Assembly (NCBI GenBank): GCA_027405735.1
Contig: JAPEHQ010000009.1
Coordinates: 1,798,001 to 1,862,000, forward strand
From: Mucor racemosus
Lineage: Eukaryota; Mucoromycota; Mucoromycetes; Mucorales; Mucoraceae
DNA length: 64,000 bases
Reading direction: 5' to 3'
Positions 45,316 through 57,569 of the stretch are shown here, piece after piece (within the stretch, counting starts at the first letter, position 1; every line of letters begins with the position of its first letter). The notes under the pieces are model-generated. The model had not been told where the DNA came from and ran no database searches. It saw nothing but the letters and a program-made list of their open reading frames with translations. The position numbers and the translations under genes are program-made.

Positions 45316-48158
45316 ATGTCTAGTATTACAGATATCATGCGAAAGCGTAAGTAGAACCCTACCACACAACATTCATATGGTTTCCATGGTAACCATTTCA
45401 ATACGCATTTAGGTTTGATGGACTCCATTAGATCCATTCAACCACCGGGAAAATGGAAGATTATTGTAGTAGATTCCAAGAGCAATCAAATTCTGAATGC
45501 TGCTTGTAAAATGTATGATATTCTAGAAGAAAATGTAAGTTTAAATATAAAATACATTGCGCAAATATTGACAACTCTTCTGAAATAATTTAGGTAACAC
45601 GTACGTAAATTCATTTCAAATAACAATTTGTATGAAATTAAATGCTCTTTTTCTAGTGGTTGAAAATATTGAAAAGAAAAGACAACCTTATCCAACATTA
45701 GAAGCCATTTATTTCTTGACACCTTGTAAAGAATCTATATTACGTCTTGTTGATGATTTCTCAACAAAACCACCAACCTACAAAGCAGCTCATGTACATT
45801 TCACAAGCGGTAAATTAAAGGAGAAAGAAAGAAAAGAGAGTGGATAATTGGAAAAAAAGGAGCAATACAGCTTATTTATTGATAATGTACAATAGGTTTA
45901 AATGATCAACTATTCGATGACCTGAATAGAAGATTAAAATCAACCGGTGCTGCTGAATTTATTTTGAGTTTAAAGGAGCTCTATGTTGATTTTATGGGTA
46001 AATTTATACGTCTAAATTTGAGGGGGAAATGTAATGTTCTAATAGCATACTTTGTAGTCAATGAATCTGCTGTTTTTACTGTAGATCCTACTACTAGCTT
46101 TTTATCAGTATTTGGAGATGACCATATGGCAAATCCCGATGATTCTTTGAGAGTAACTGCCAAACAAGTAAGTCAATGTTGAGTTACTATACTAGAACAT
46201 GTGCTGATTTTCTTTAAAAAGTTACTTTCTGTATGTGCTACTCTTGGTGAAGATCCCATTATTAGATATCAATCACAATCAGAAGGCGGTATTCATCCAC
46301 AAGGTTCACCTGCTGGAAAATTGGCTCATATTGTACAAAAGGAAGTTGATAATTTCTGTAGACTCAACCCCAACTTCCCTGTAAGTTTTTCCTTTTGTGC
46401 ATTGGAATGTCTTTATTAACACTTCAAATATTAGCCTCCTCGTCAACCACCTCAACCTAGAGCAACCTTATTAATTGTTGACCGTTCCATTGATCCTGCA
46501 GCACCTTTATTACATGAATTCACATATCAAGCTATGATTAATGATTTATTACCTGTGGAAGAAACAGAAAATCATCAAGGAATCAAATATTCATACGAAT
46601 TTCATCAAGCAGATGGATCACTAGATTCAAAGGAGGTTACATTGGATGAAGAGGATAATGTATACAAGTCAATTCGCCACATGCACATTGCGGAGTGTTC
46701 AGATCGATTGATTGAGAAATTTAATGAATTTTTAGCTGAAAACAAAGCAGCTGCCAACACTGGGTATGTCTTGGATGGGATTGTATCATGTGCAATAATG
46801 CCTAATGTTTATATTTTTCAGTGATAGAAGCTCAGGACCTAAAGACTCAGCAAAAAGTTTAAAGGAAATGAAGGAAATGTTGACAAATCTTCCCCAATAC
46901 CAAGATTTGAAAGCAAAATATTCAGCCCATTTGAGTATAGCTCAAGAATGTATGTCTTTCTTCGAGAGACACAAGTTGAATTCAGTTGGTAATTTAGAGC
47001 AAAACATGGTTACAGGTGAAACTGCAGATGGAGAAACACCAAAAACTGTTGTTCTTGATATGGTACCGTTATTAGATGATCCCCATGTGAGGTAAAAATT
47101 GAGCTATGTACAATTTTGATGGAATAGACAATCTAATTGGTAGTTTAGTCCTGTTGATAAAGCTCGTTTACTCATGTTGTATATTATTTGGAAGGAAGGT
47201 GGTATTTTTGAAGATGACAAAAAAAAATTATTAGAACATGCAAAGCTCAAGGGAGAATTGAGAGATGCAATCAACAATTTACCTTTGATCGGTGTCAAGT
47301 TAACTCGTATTCGTAAACCCGAGAAATCAACATTTTTAAAAAAGAGAAGACAAAAGAAGAACAAGGATGAGGAGACGCCTTATGAACTTTCACGCTATGT
47401 TCCTGTCATCAAGAAAGTGATGGATGTAAGTGCATACACTCTGTTTCATTGTTATCCGTGTAACTAACATTAATCACGCATTATAGGCACATTTGACAAA
47501 CACATTGGACTCTAAACAATTCGCATTCACCAGACAATCTGATATGGAGCCATCTGAAGATGGCCATGGTCATGCTCCTGGTCAAGGTGGTATTCCTGCC
47601 AGTGGTGTTTCACTTCGTACTACTAAACCCACATGGTCAAAGAAAGCAAACAATGGTGCTGTCGTAAGTAAAACCAATCTAATATAAAATGCGAGCATGC
47701 ATATTTAATCGTTATGAATGAATTAGGGTTCTCCTCGTACATCCCATGGAGCTAAATTAATTGTTTTTGTCATTGGTGGAGCAACATATTCTGAAATTCG
47801 ATCTGCTTACGAAATTGCAGATACCTTTAATCGAGATGTTTATATCGGCACCACCGAGATTTTACGTCCTTCTTCATTCATCGACCATTTAGGTCACCTT
47901 AGACTTCCAGTACCTACACCAAGATCAGTGATTCCACCTTATGTTCCACCTACTATAGTTGCTTCTCACCCAAGATCAAGTGATTCTGTCAGTAAAACAG
48001 CTTCTTTAATGTCACATATGCATATCAATAGCTCGCCATCCCAATTGAGCCAAAAAAGTTCTACAATGTCGCTATCTGATAAAGCTAGTAGTACATCTAC
48101 AAATAATACAGACGAAAAAGAAAAGAAGAAGAAGAAGGGATTAAAGAGATTTTTTTAA
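45316..48158 (+). CDS. SEC1: Sec1/Munc18-family syntaxin-binding protein
   Basis: Twelve exons: 45316-45346, 45413-45534, 45594-45600, 45657-45809, 45896-45997, 46046-46167, 46222-46380, 46435-46763, 46822-47091, 47149-47425, 47487-47663 and 47727-48158, 726 residues. Sec1 clasps the plasma-membrane syntaxin and promotes SNARE assembly in exocytosis at hyphal tips. Family runs include KWKIIVVDSKS, VENIEKKRQPYPTLEAIYFL, LLIVDRSIDPAAPLLHEFTY, YKSIRHMHIAECS, PVDKARLLMLYIIW and LIVFVIGGATYSEIR. Length equals that of yeast Sec1, and the C-terminus is Ser-rich with a basic KKKKKGLKRFF tail. Exon 3 is only 7 nt (GTAACAC); without it the frame and the conserved VTLVENI run are lost. Exon 9 is joined at GTGAG to TCCTG to restore HVSPVDKA. 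Confidence 0.95.
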
Positions 48159-48559
48159 TTGAATAAAAGGCCTTGTTATTATTTTGGATGATCTTTGAAA
48201 TTTCAATTCAAGATATTATATTCCATCAAAAATGAGTATTTTGTTAGATTCCCCACGATAAAATGATGTTCGTGCAGAATTAGGTCATAGAAAGGTGCTA
48301 TATGATAGCTATTTGACGCATTTTACCTTTTCCAAAATTATAGACTTTCGATGGACCAACGTCAAATTGTTTCTACTTGATGGTTTTCAGTCAGTTTTCT
48401 TCTTGTAATTGGGTTGTGCCCCCCACTTTGCATAATGGAGGCAGTTTTAGCCATTACAAATGCCCGTCTTCTGCTATTTGGCTTTCGAAATTACTGATTC
48501 AAGCAAAATGAAAAATCTTGCACTCCCATGATTTGACTTTAATCTATCCAACTATCTTT
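48159..48559. other. SEC1 3' flank
   Basis: Downstream sequence of SEC1 leading into repeat S2. No gene seen. Confidence 0.4.
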
Positions 48560-49720
48560 ACCGAGTGAAGCAGTTGAGTTCAAGCTTCCAGCTATTTGTA
48601 AAATCTACAGCGCGTTCTGCCACTTTTTCCTGAAGCTATTTCATACCCCATGAAAGACTCAAAACCAGGTAAAATTCACTGCTTATTCCTTGAAAACTAG
48701 GTTCGACGTTTCATGCCTGCTCAACTTTTTTCATCACTAAATAACACCAAGAAAAAATTATATGACAATGTACCTGAGATGTTCAGCTTTAATCCAAAAA
48801 CAAGTATCCAAAAATATCCTATTTTTTACAATTGGTATTAATTTTTCAGTGCTAATGTTTCAGATTTTTTACGCGTATTTCACTGTTAATGGATTGAAAA
48901 CTTTGAGGCTTCATATCTCTAGAAATAATTAAGCTATACTAGTACTTTTTAATAATAAAACTTACTTGTTTTAAACTGCTTTATAACATATTTAAGTATA
49001 AAAAAATAATGAACACTTTTATTTTTTTTTCATTTTTTTGACATTTCTAGAATAAGTTTCAAAATATTGGTTAAATTGAGCAACATTTTTTTTACATTCA
49101 TGTCATCAAGCTCGTTGAGCTCTCTCAGACCCAATTTAGTTTGTTTCAAAATATTGATTTTTCGTGGAGATATCCTCAAAAATGTATACAAAAAGATACC
49201 TTCATTTCTAGCTCCCATTTTTCCCTTATATACCCTCATCCCGAATTCTGAATCTGAAAAAAATTTGTACAAAAATCTTAGTTTCTCTACGAAAAATAGA
49301 GTTAAAAAACTTTACAATAGCTCGATCAATAGATAATGTGTTTGCACATCATTGGAATAAATTATATTGTAAATATGCTTATAAAAAGTGATGTGCATCT
49401 TCAAAAAACCTCCAAAATTTCAATTGCATTTTACGCAAAATTTAATGTGAAATATTTTTCTGATTTTTGTTTAGATGTGTGTAGAATTCAAAACTGTACA
49501 AAAGCTATTTAATGCGCTAAGTCGGCTTGCTATGCAGTTCATGAGCATTTAAACAATTTTACTTTTTGAACCATTTTTCGTTCATTTGGACAAATCGTTT
49601 TTGGAACTCAGTATCATAGACTTTAAGCTGTAATGTGAGCTATTATTTTGATTATCTTGACGAAAAATCAATATTTTTTGCTGAAACAGCCTTGATATTA
49701 AAACGAAGCAGCAATCAAAG
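48560..49720 (-). repeat. S-family dispersed repeat, copy S2
   Basis: It aligns in reverse with S1 (19080-19720) and S3 (28590-29315). It is the longest copy and links parts seen separately in the others. A short palindromic motif just beyond it (49790-49850, with GTCGAGCTT and AAGCTGGGCTCGAC) recurs in reverse at about 61725-61790. Small frames at 49030-49336 are not genes. Confidence 0.7.
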
Positions 49721-49939
49721 AATTTAGGAATAAATGCTTCCATTTTGAATAATTTTTAACGTGAATTTGACCTAATATTGATGTCGAGCTTGGTTTTGCT
49801 AGCCAAATTTACTAGTGTAAGCTGGGCTCGACAACATCCCTAATTTGGCCACTGCTTTCTTCCACCTTAGGTATCAATATAATAGGTAATAAGGACAAAG
49901 CCAAATAGGGGATATCAAAGCTAATCAGATGTTACCTTT

Positions 49940-50450
49940 ATCACCAAATAGCAGAAAAATGTCTGCTTAAACCAAAAATTGAATATGATGATTTTGTACT
50001 TGTAGGGGAAGAAGGGAAGGAAGAAGACAAATGTAATGCTTGTTGCGTGTATTGCCAGTGTGATTTGTGTTCCTGATTAGTATTACTTAGACCAGATGGT
50101 CTCCTGTTATCATCCATTAAACGTGATGGGGGTTCAAGTAAATTTCTCATGACTCATGATCATCGGCCTTCTTTTACCCACTTTAGGAGCAGAGTCCATT
50201 AATATATCAAGGCTACTTGGCCATCTTGTGTGTTCGTCATTCTGTTGCTGTACGATGGACAGTTGCTGCAGCTGCTCGATCTGAGGCGACTTCGCAGTGC
50301 TTAAGTGCCTTATGTTTGGGAGTAGCATTCTTGATGACTGAAAACAAGCTAATATAAGTAACTGGGTTTTTACTGTAGCGAAGCAAATGTGGAAAAGACT
50401 TGATAATTAATCTATCGTGCTTAGATTGCTCAAACATTTGTTGTCTTTAT
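49940..50450 (-). pseudogene. Broken gene remnant, Gln/Ser/Pro-rich, not recognised
   Basis: Three overlapping minus-strand frames look coding in composition. One (50328-50134) contains QIEQLQQLSIVQQQNDEHTR then PSSLDILMDSAPKVGKRRP. The next (50150-49941) continues with RLMDDNRRPSGLSNTNQEHK and a Ser/Pro tail. They would join with a frame shift near 50145. The composition is like the C-terminal part of a fungal regulatory protein, but no domain is visible. It may be a decayed gene or a real gene with introns I have not resolved. Confidence 0.4.
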
Positions 50451-50958
50451 TATTTAGGTACCATAATCAACTTCATAAAAGGTATTTATGGAAATAAAAG
50501 CCTGCAAGGCGACGCTGTAATTGAGCGTAGTAAGTACATTTCTACAATCTTAAAATGTTCAGAAAGAATTTAAAAAGTCTGCACAGTTGAAAATAATTAC
50601 TAATTTTCAAAAATCATTTAAAAATACAAAGACACTCAAGAAAATTATGAAAAAAATATGTCCATATTCTCCTAGTCATGAACTATAGCATCATGTAAAT
50701 AGATTTGGAGCCAAAGTTTATTAAAACGAGTAAATGGTGAATCAGTTTATATTGTTTTTTGAAATTGGAAGTGGTTTAACAAAAACAAAAAAACAAAAAA
50801 AAGTGATTTTTCATGCAGTGATCTTCGTTCTATTTAATAATTTGTTTAATAATAATAATAATTTGTTAAAATTTACGTATTATCTTCTAATGTATATACA
50901 TATTTATAACATCAAGGATAAATAATCTGGGTAATATACCCAAACACACATCGCACAA
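50451..50958. other. Intergenic, with a short R-like fragment
   Basis: Bases about 50505-50530 (GCGACGCTGTAATTGAGCGT) resemble a segment inside the R repeats (near 29953, 35760 and 8461). The rest is AT-rich, with the 3' flank of the acyltransferase gene. Confidence 0.4.
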
Positions 50959-52573
50959 TTATTGACTCTTCTTCTTGAGAGACATTGGCTTTGGCACGAG
51001 CATATTAGCACCAAAAATAACAATAATGGCAAGGTGGCCAACGAAATAAACACTCTTGTAAGCAATGTATGATTTCTCCAAGCTCAAGAGTTCAAAACCA
51101 ACAACGGCGTAGGTAATACACAATTGGCAGGCGACCCAAGCAGTGAATTTCCAAACCTTATAGAGAACGTCATTCTTTTTGGTATAGGGTTGCACAACAG
51201 GCACAAGACGTTTACGAAGAACAAGTTCACACTGAACATAGAGGAACTCCAATAAGAAGGTAACAAAGTACATGGCATGGAAACCGTGCCAGATGGCTAA
51301 AAATGCCAAGGTACCGAATTGAGATGCTTCCTTGCTACCGAGAAACTTGAGACGCTTGAATACATAGTATTTAGACCAAAGGTTAGTATTGATATTGAAT
51401 GCACTGATGACATGATCAATAGAAGTTGCAGTTTCAAAAGTCTCTGGAAGAGTATTGGCTAATCCACCAAAGAGAGCATGACCTTCCTCATTAGTTCCTT
51501 CATAAGAAATACCAAACGAAGCAGAAGCACCTGAAAACAAAAAAAACAGATTAAAAATTAGTCCCCAAACCCCAAAAACCTTAAATTCGTGTCACCCCTG
51601 AACTATACGAACCTTCTGTCAATAACCAAATACCGATATACTTCACATAAGCGAACTTTCCGGCAATGGGGAAAATCAATAAACGTTGCCATAAAGGTAA
51701 ACCGTTATATTCGGCAGTCAATAAATAAGAAGTAGAATACTTTGCACCGATAGTTTGTTGAGCTCCCAAGTAAAGACATGCCAACAATACTGAACGCCAA
51801 ACGTACAAGGTCTGGGCACGATCCCGCTCTTCCTTTTGCTCACTTGTCAATAATAAATCACCCTCGACAGGATTAATCCACTTTTTAAATAACGAAAATG
51901 AGAATTGAGGGCCTACCAAAAAAGCAGAAGGAAATAAGGCATAAGAAAGCATTTCGGTAAAACTAGGTAATTGAATAAGAGGGGTATCTGCTAAAAATGA
52001 TAAAGGTAAAACAGCAGGAGGTTTCTTGTTTGCTGTTTCTCTAATAGCCGTTTTGTTCAACTCATCCTTTGGAACAGATTTAAGCTCGGCTTGTGAATGA
52101 GGTCCTGCAACAGGTACAGTTTTACGTCCATCATAATAATCAAATCCAAAACCCATCATACGCAAACATAAAATACATTGTGTCATGGTCCATGTAATAT
52201 CATAATCATCTGTTTGCATATAGTAGTAACCAAGCAATAAATAAACGGCATTGAAGATCCATACACCAGCAGCAGCTAACTTGCGATCGCCCATTTGTTC
52301 TCCTAAACCAAAGCAAATGGCATAACTAACAGCAACGGTAACCAACGAATGATACATGGTAAACATATTAAAGAAGAAATTCAAACCTAATCCCCAGTAA
52401 AGGATATATTGTGTGCGAGCTGCAGCAGTTGATTTGGATGCATCTTGACCCGAGAATTTTTTGTTGTAAAAATGGGCTGCAAGGTAGCCTAATACTACTG
52501 TAGATAATAAACGAAGCGTAGGTTCAGGCAAACCTGTAGCCTTACTAAGAAACGCTGTCAATGGGTTTATCAT
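50959..52573 (-). CDS. ALE1: MBOAT lysophospholipid acyltransferase (Ale1/LPT1 type)
   Basis: Two exons, 52573-51613 and 51530-50959, 510 residues. The product is a multi-pass endoplasmic reticulum enzyme that transfers acyl groups from acyl-CoA to lysophospholipids in the Lands cycle. At least eight hydrophobic spans are visible. Family signatures are QCILCLRMMGFGFDYYDGRK, LSYALFPSAFLVGPQFSF, the Asn-bearing run NTNLWSKYYVFKRLKFLG and the catalytic His in AIWHGFHAMYF. The C-terminus is Lys-rich (PMSLKKKSQ), a possible retrieval signal. The frame stays open upstream to about 52648 only from a TTG; the ATG at 52573 gives the normal N-terminus. Confidence 0.93.
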
Positions 52574-54173
52574 CTTTGCCGAGATGGATAAAAAAGAAAA
52601 GAAAAGCACAACAAGTTTAAAAAACAAACGGCCCCCATAACCCCTCAATCTCTGTTTAAAAAGGTTTTCATCGTTTCCATGACTGTCGGGAGTATCATCA
52701 GCAGAAGAGATATGTTACAAAAGCGGTAAACACAAAGCCATTGGGCGCGTTTACAATGTAAAGTAAGAAACAAAACCTTAATGGTTAGCCGAGTTTTTTT
52801 TTTTTTTTCTCTTAAAGTTTTAAGGACACAGTTTGCTATCAAGAAAAATGAGAAAACATCTAGGAACTTTAGTATTTAGCAAGAAACAATGCGCCATCAG
52901 ATATATATTGATTAATTCAACAAAATTGCTAGATGCTTACATGTTCTTGCAACCAAACGACGAGATGGAAACACGTCAAATTTTCAACTGGATGGCATAA
53001 GAAATCTTATTAATCAATGGAAACCTTTATTATACATATTATTGTTTCCCAAAGACACTTACAGTCAAATACTACACAGTTTCCAATGCTATACAGCCAT
53101 TAAAATTACCTAAAACAAAGGCTTTTGTGTTTCAAGCAGCGTGATTTCTGATCCAATGAATGAGGGTAATTAAGCTCAAATGCGGTAGCTTTGGCCACAA
53201 TACACAACCTCTTTTTGTAGCTGCTAGATGCAGAATGCCAAAAAAGCATAATATCAATCATTAAATGCATATAAATCCAATATAATGCGCATTAAATTCC
53301 GTTAATTTAACAAAATTAGCTTAAAATCCGTACTTGGATGCCCCATTATTATAGTTTAAGGCTATTTCTAGCGCTCCAAAGCATACCAAACGAAAGCTAT
53401 CGTTTAGTAGATTCATTCTAAACAATTACTACAACTTTTCGTAAACCTAAATTTCTACTCGATTTTTCCCTTACCATACCTCGTTCAAAATCTCAATTTT
53501 CACAAAATTGAATTTTTCGGTCGAAAAATGAGACTTTTTACTAATATAGTAGTCGAGAAGATATGACCAAAATAACGCTATCTTTTTAATGGTAACCTTT
53601 GTTTTGCTTCTGAAAACTAATAATTTTGACATTTTTGAGAAAAACTGAAATTTCACTTTATTGAAGATATCGTAAAATTTTATGCCACAAATTTACATAA
53701 ATAAAATTCCATCGCTTAGCAAATTAAATTTTACATTTATTTCATTAGTGTATGTTTGATTGCTTGCTTATAATGTTTGGTTGTAAAAATTCTTTAAATG
53801 TCAAAATTTTTCCCGAAATGTTAAACTAGACGTAAAAACGACGACTACCGTAGCTACTGCATTTTCAACATTCATACTCCGATACCACTTGATTTTACAG
53901 TGTTATTCAATCTATTTGTTATGATACGGTATGTGTTACTACAAGAGCATGTAACTAGATAATATACAAGTGGTAGGAATCGCTTCTTTTTAAAAGAAAA
54001 TAAAGTATCACGGTGTATTTTTAAACTAAAAGAAAGATTTGCTTTGTGCAGTATTATAATAACATATATCTGAAACAATAAATTTGCATTGCATAATTAA
54101 AATCGCAGATAATTCTAATTGATATGTATACAAATCAAATTATATTTCTTCACACTTATTTGTTAGCATCGCA
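52574..54173. other. Intergenic region, AT-rich
   Basis: It holds the acyltransferase promoter with a run of about 15 T residues (52796-52810) and the 3' flank of the monooxygenase gene. Around 53400-53700 the text is rich in AAAATTG/CAATTTT words and may be degraded repeat. Frames at 53471-53656 and 53872-54078 are not recognised. Confidence 0.4.
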
Positions 54174-56016
54174 TCAAAATTCATGCAAGTAGTCATCTCT
54201 ACGAAATCTACAAAGATCCCATTTAAACTTGATGGCTGAACTTGGGTATAAATTGATAATTTGACCTTTTTCATTTTTGTACCAAGATGTGCAAGATTCC
54301 AACCATGCTGTACCTTGAAAATTAGATATAATCCTAGCCATATACTCATCTTGAGCCAATTTTTTAGGTTCAATTAAATCTAACTCTTTGATACATCGAA
54401 TAGCATAATTAACTTGACTACAATATAAATTAGTAATAAAAAACGATGATTGTTGATTGATTTACATTTACGTTTCAGCCATGAAGATAAGAGAATGATG
54501 GCCCGAAATTGAATACGGGCCAAGAAGCATGAAAAAGTTTGGAAATCCGTGCACAGTAGTTGATTTGAAAAGCTGTGGCCTTTGGTCTTCCCAAAGTTCA
54601 GATAAAGACTGATCTTTCTTGCCGATAACTATATAAGCAAATATTTAGCATTTGTGAATCATTGTTTATCCATTGATAATTCTCTTCTACATTACTTTTA
54701 ATATCTCCCAACATGCCATTGTGGGTTTTGAAGCCTGTAGCCAATACAATAACATCTACTTCTGTAGATGTGCCATCATCTGTTATAATATTTCTATCAA
54801 CAACACCCACAATATGCTCTTTAAATACTTTCACGTGCGGTTGCGCTAAAGTTTGATAATAACTTGCAGAAAGAGCGCCGCGTTTGCATCCTAATGGGTA
54901 TGCTGGCAATACTTTCTGGTCAATAAGGTCTGATCTACCGAGTTTTAGGATTGTATCCTTATTTTCGGTTACAAGTTTCTTCTCAAGATATCCAACTAAG
55001 AATGATTTTGGAAAGCCTAATAATATGTAAAGAAGATCATACTAATGATGATTTTTAGAAATTGCTCAATCATTTAAACCATTTTGAGCTTACAAGAAAG
55101 AATAAAATGATTCGATACATAGTCATTAGTAAAGGAAAATGAGAGAACAACAGCTTTGTGCGATTTGGCATGCTTGTAATAATTTGTGGTACGATCCAAG
55201 GCGAATTTCTTTGAAATGATATCAATTGATTAGCTTCTGATGCTAAATAAGGTATAACTTGAACTGCACTAAATCAAACGAAGCATTAATATTCGGTGAA
55301 CAAGTTCAATTAAAGCGTTTACCTTGCACCACTACCAATTAATGCCACTTTTTTGCCTTTTAATTTGATCGTCGAATCCCAATTAGCTGTATGCATTAAT
55401 GACCCTGAAAAGCTATTGTATAATTTAGGTATATTCGGTACTCTTAGGGTTCCTACAGCTGAAAATATAATATCATAATAAGCTATGCTTATTTTGTTGG
55501 TTGGTAAATCTGTTATTTCCAGTTTCCATTGCTTTGTGTCATCCATCCATACAGCGCTAGCAATTTTTGTTTCAAATTTTGTTTGTTGTATCATTTCATG
55601 CTTTTGAGCAACATGCTTTAGATATTGTAAGATTTCAGTTTGAGTACTATAATTTTGAGACCATCCTTTATTTGCGTATTAGCATACAAGTTTACAATCT
55701 ATACAGTTGTAGTACCTGGATTCATTTCGAAACTAAAAGAATACATATGACTTGTAATATCACATCGGCATCCGGGATACGTATTTTGTAACCAGGTTCC
55801 TCCAATGTTTTTATTCATTTCATATACTTGTGCTTTAATACCAAGTTGTTTCAGAATCTGGACAAAAGCACAAATCCCACTTATTCTTTTGTATGAAACA
55901 AAGTTTAATCAGAACTGGTATTATAGATCATATCATAAAAGCAATACATACCCTGATCCAATGATCGCTATTGATGGGATCTTTTGTGTACCGCCCTTCT
56001 TATTTATGAATGCCAT
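54174..56016 (-). CDS. Baeyer-Villiger-type flavin monooxygenase
   Basis: Seven exons: 56016-55952, 55879-55716, 55665-55323, 55268-55094, 55041-54696, 54628-54472 and 54417-54174, giving 497 residues, the usual class B size. The FAD Rossmann strand is IPSIAIIGSGGICAF; the usual third Gly is replaced. The Baeyer-Villiger fingerprint F-x-G-x-x-x-H-x-x-x-W-D is present (FSGSLMHTANWD, about residues 164-175), followed by the NADPH Rossmann strand KVALIGSGASAV and the late motif DVIVLATGF. The enzyme would insert oxygen next to a ketone using NADPH and O2; the substrate is unknown. Every exon join keeps frame and conserved motifs, so the gene seems intact. Short frames in the region are pieces of these exons. 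Confidence 0.88.
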
Positions 56017-56668
56017 AGACTTCTTGAACAAAATACATTTTACAACCAAGTTTTCAAAAGAAGAGTTCAATCTACAATTGTATTCAGGACCTTTTCCAAT
56101 GAAATTGCACTATTTAAGGTTTAAATCTGGACAGAAAAGGGGTAAGTTTGATCTATTATGGTCATTGTAAATCTGGATTTAACTCAATCAAAAGGGCAGA
56201 TCAAAACATCTATGAGCTTGGGAATGTATATATCTGGTGTATATACAAAGTGGTGGAAATTATACACAAAATATAATTGCTATTAATTAATATAAATAAC
56301 CTTCTAGTCGACACAGTAATAAAAACCGCTCTTTGAATTTTCAGTAAAAATATTGAAATGATTTACTTTCAAGAGTTGATTCAACTACTTTTAATCCAGA
56401 CATTTTGTACATAATACTACTAAATTGAACTTGGGCTTGTCTATTTAAATTCAATATTTTTTATTTTATGGAAATTGCAATTTTGGTTGGATTGAAATTT
56501 ATTTAAAATAAACTATATTTAAGCATAGCCTCTTTTGTACTCAATTTTTCCTCACTAAATTATGGTAACTTTAAAATGCATTTGTTATATTTGTTATATA
56601 CAGTATATAACCATGAATAGATCCAGTTTCTTAAGATGTAACATTTATTAGTTTCAGATACGATTCAA
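56017..56668. promoter_or_regulatory. Monooxygenase promoter region
   Basis: It lies between the monooxygenase start and the stop of the propeller gene, both on the minus strand. AT-rich; no specific site recognised. Confidence 0.4.
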
Positions 56669-57569
56669 CTATGCAGAATGTTCATGTTGTCGAGCTAAGT
56701 CTCGTGCTTGAGCAGAAGGATTCTGACTAAACGCAGAATAAGCCTCTGCAGCAAGACGTGAGCTCCAAGGTGTTGCCAATGTCATGTAGCTATACCCAAA
56801 TCGAGAATTAGATATTTTAATACTCCATACCACGTCGCCAGTATTTGCTTGAAGACAATACACCCATTTACCAGCGCCAACATAAACTAATTGATGTGGC
56901 CTTCCATCTTCTAAACTTGGAGGCTCTACAATGGACACAGGAAGATTAAACCCACCTCCTGGACATTTGTATACCCATAATGTTTCTCCTGTATTAGAAT
57001 CAATTCCCATCACTCTTCCTCGACTACTTGCAATGACAACAGGCTTTTCTTGTGTTCCTTCATGATGATAATCTGGTGGCGGAAGATCGTCATGTGAAGC
57101 CCCAGTAGTAGCATTGGGAAACTTTTGTGGTGATAAAAAGCGACTAGGTGTTGTAATAATAGATACTTCTTCAACTCCAAATCCCTTGGTAATAAGAAAT
57201 GATTAATTGAGAGGGTCTATTTTTACTAGTTAAGGTACATTGACTTACTGGCATTTTATTAACCCAAAGAGTTTCTCCGGTCATTAAACTAACACAAGCC
57301 GTTTTACCCAGAGCACCGGCCAAGAGTTTATCTGTATCAGTAACAAATAAAGATACAATGCTGCCATATGCACCAGTAGGATATTTGGCTCTCCATAATC
57401 GTGTTCCGTCTCGTTTATGAATTGCGTATAATTTTCCATGCGTAGCACAGATCAGAACATCATTCCGATTAAAGTTGCTTCCTTCCATCAAGACAGCAGA
57501 TCCTGAATCAGAACCTGCATCATCATCTTCTTCTTGTTTCTTCTTTTTGTCTAGTGAGAAAATATTCAT
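56669..57569 (-). CDS. PQQ-fold beta-propeller repeat protein
   Basis: Two exons, 57569-57249 and 57184-56669, giving 278 residues. Repeats of the quinoprotein-dehydrogenase-like type are visible: LYAIHKRDGTRLWRAKYPTG, CVSLMTGETLWVNKMP, VMGIDSNTGETLWVYKCPGG and VYCLQANTGDVVWSIKIS. Each has the usual D/N-G-x-x-x-W strand. There is no signal peptide; the N-terminus is charged (KKKKQEEDDD). The number of blades is lower than in full enzymes, so it may be a small scaffold, a truncated family member, or a single arc completed by another protein. Similar repeats sit at the end of some acyl-CoA synthetase-like proteins, but no such domain is nearby. Function unknown. Confidence 0.8.

Noticed and set aside
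50505..50530. GC-richer segment as a tRNA gene
   Set aside because: No cloverleaf or B box; it resembles an internal R segment instead.
52574..52648. Signal-peptide-like extension of the acyltransferase from 52648
   Set aside because: It also begins with TTG, and the ATG at 52573 matches the family N-terminus.
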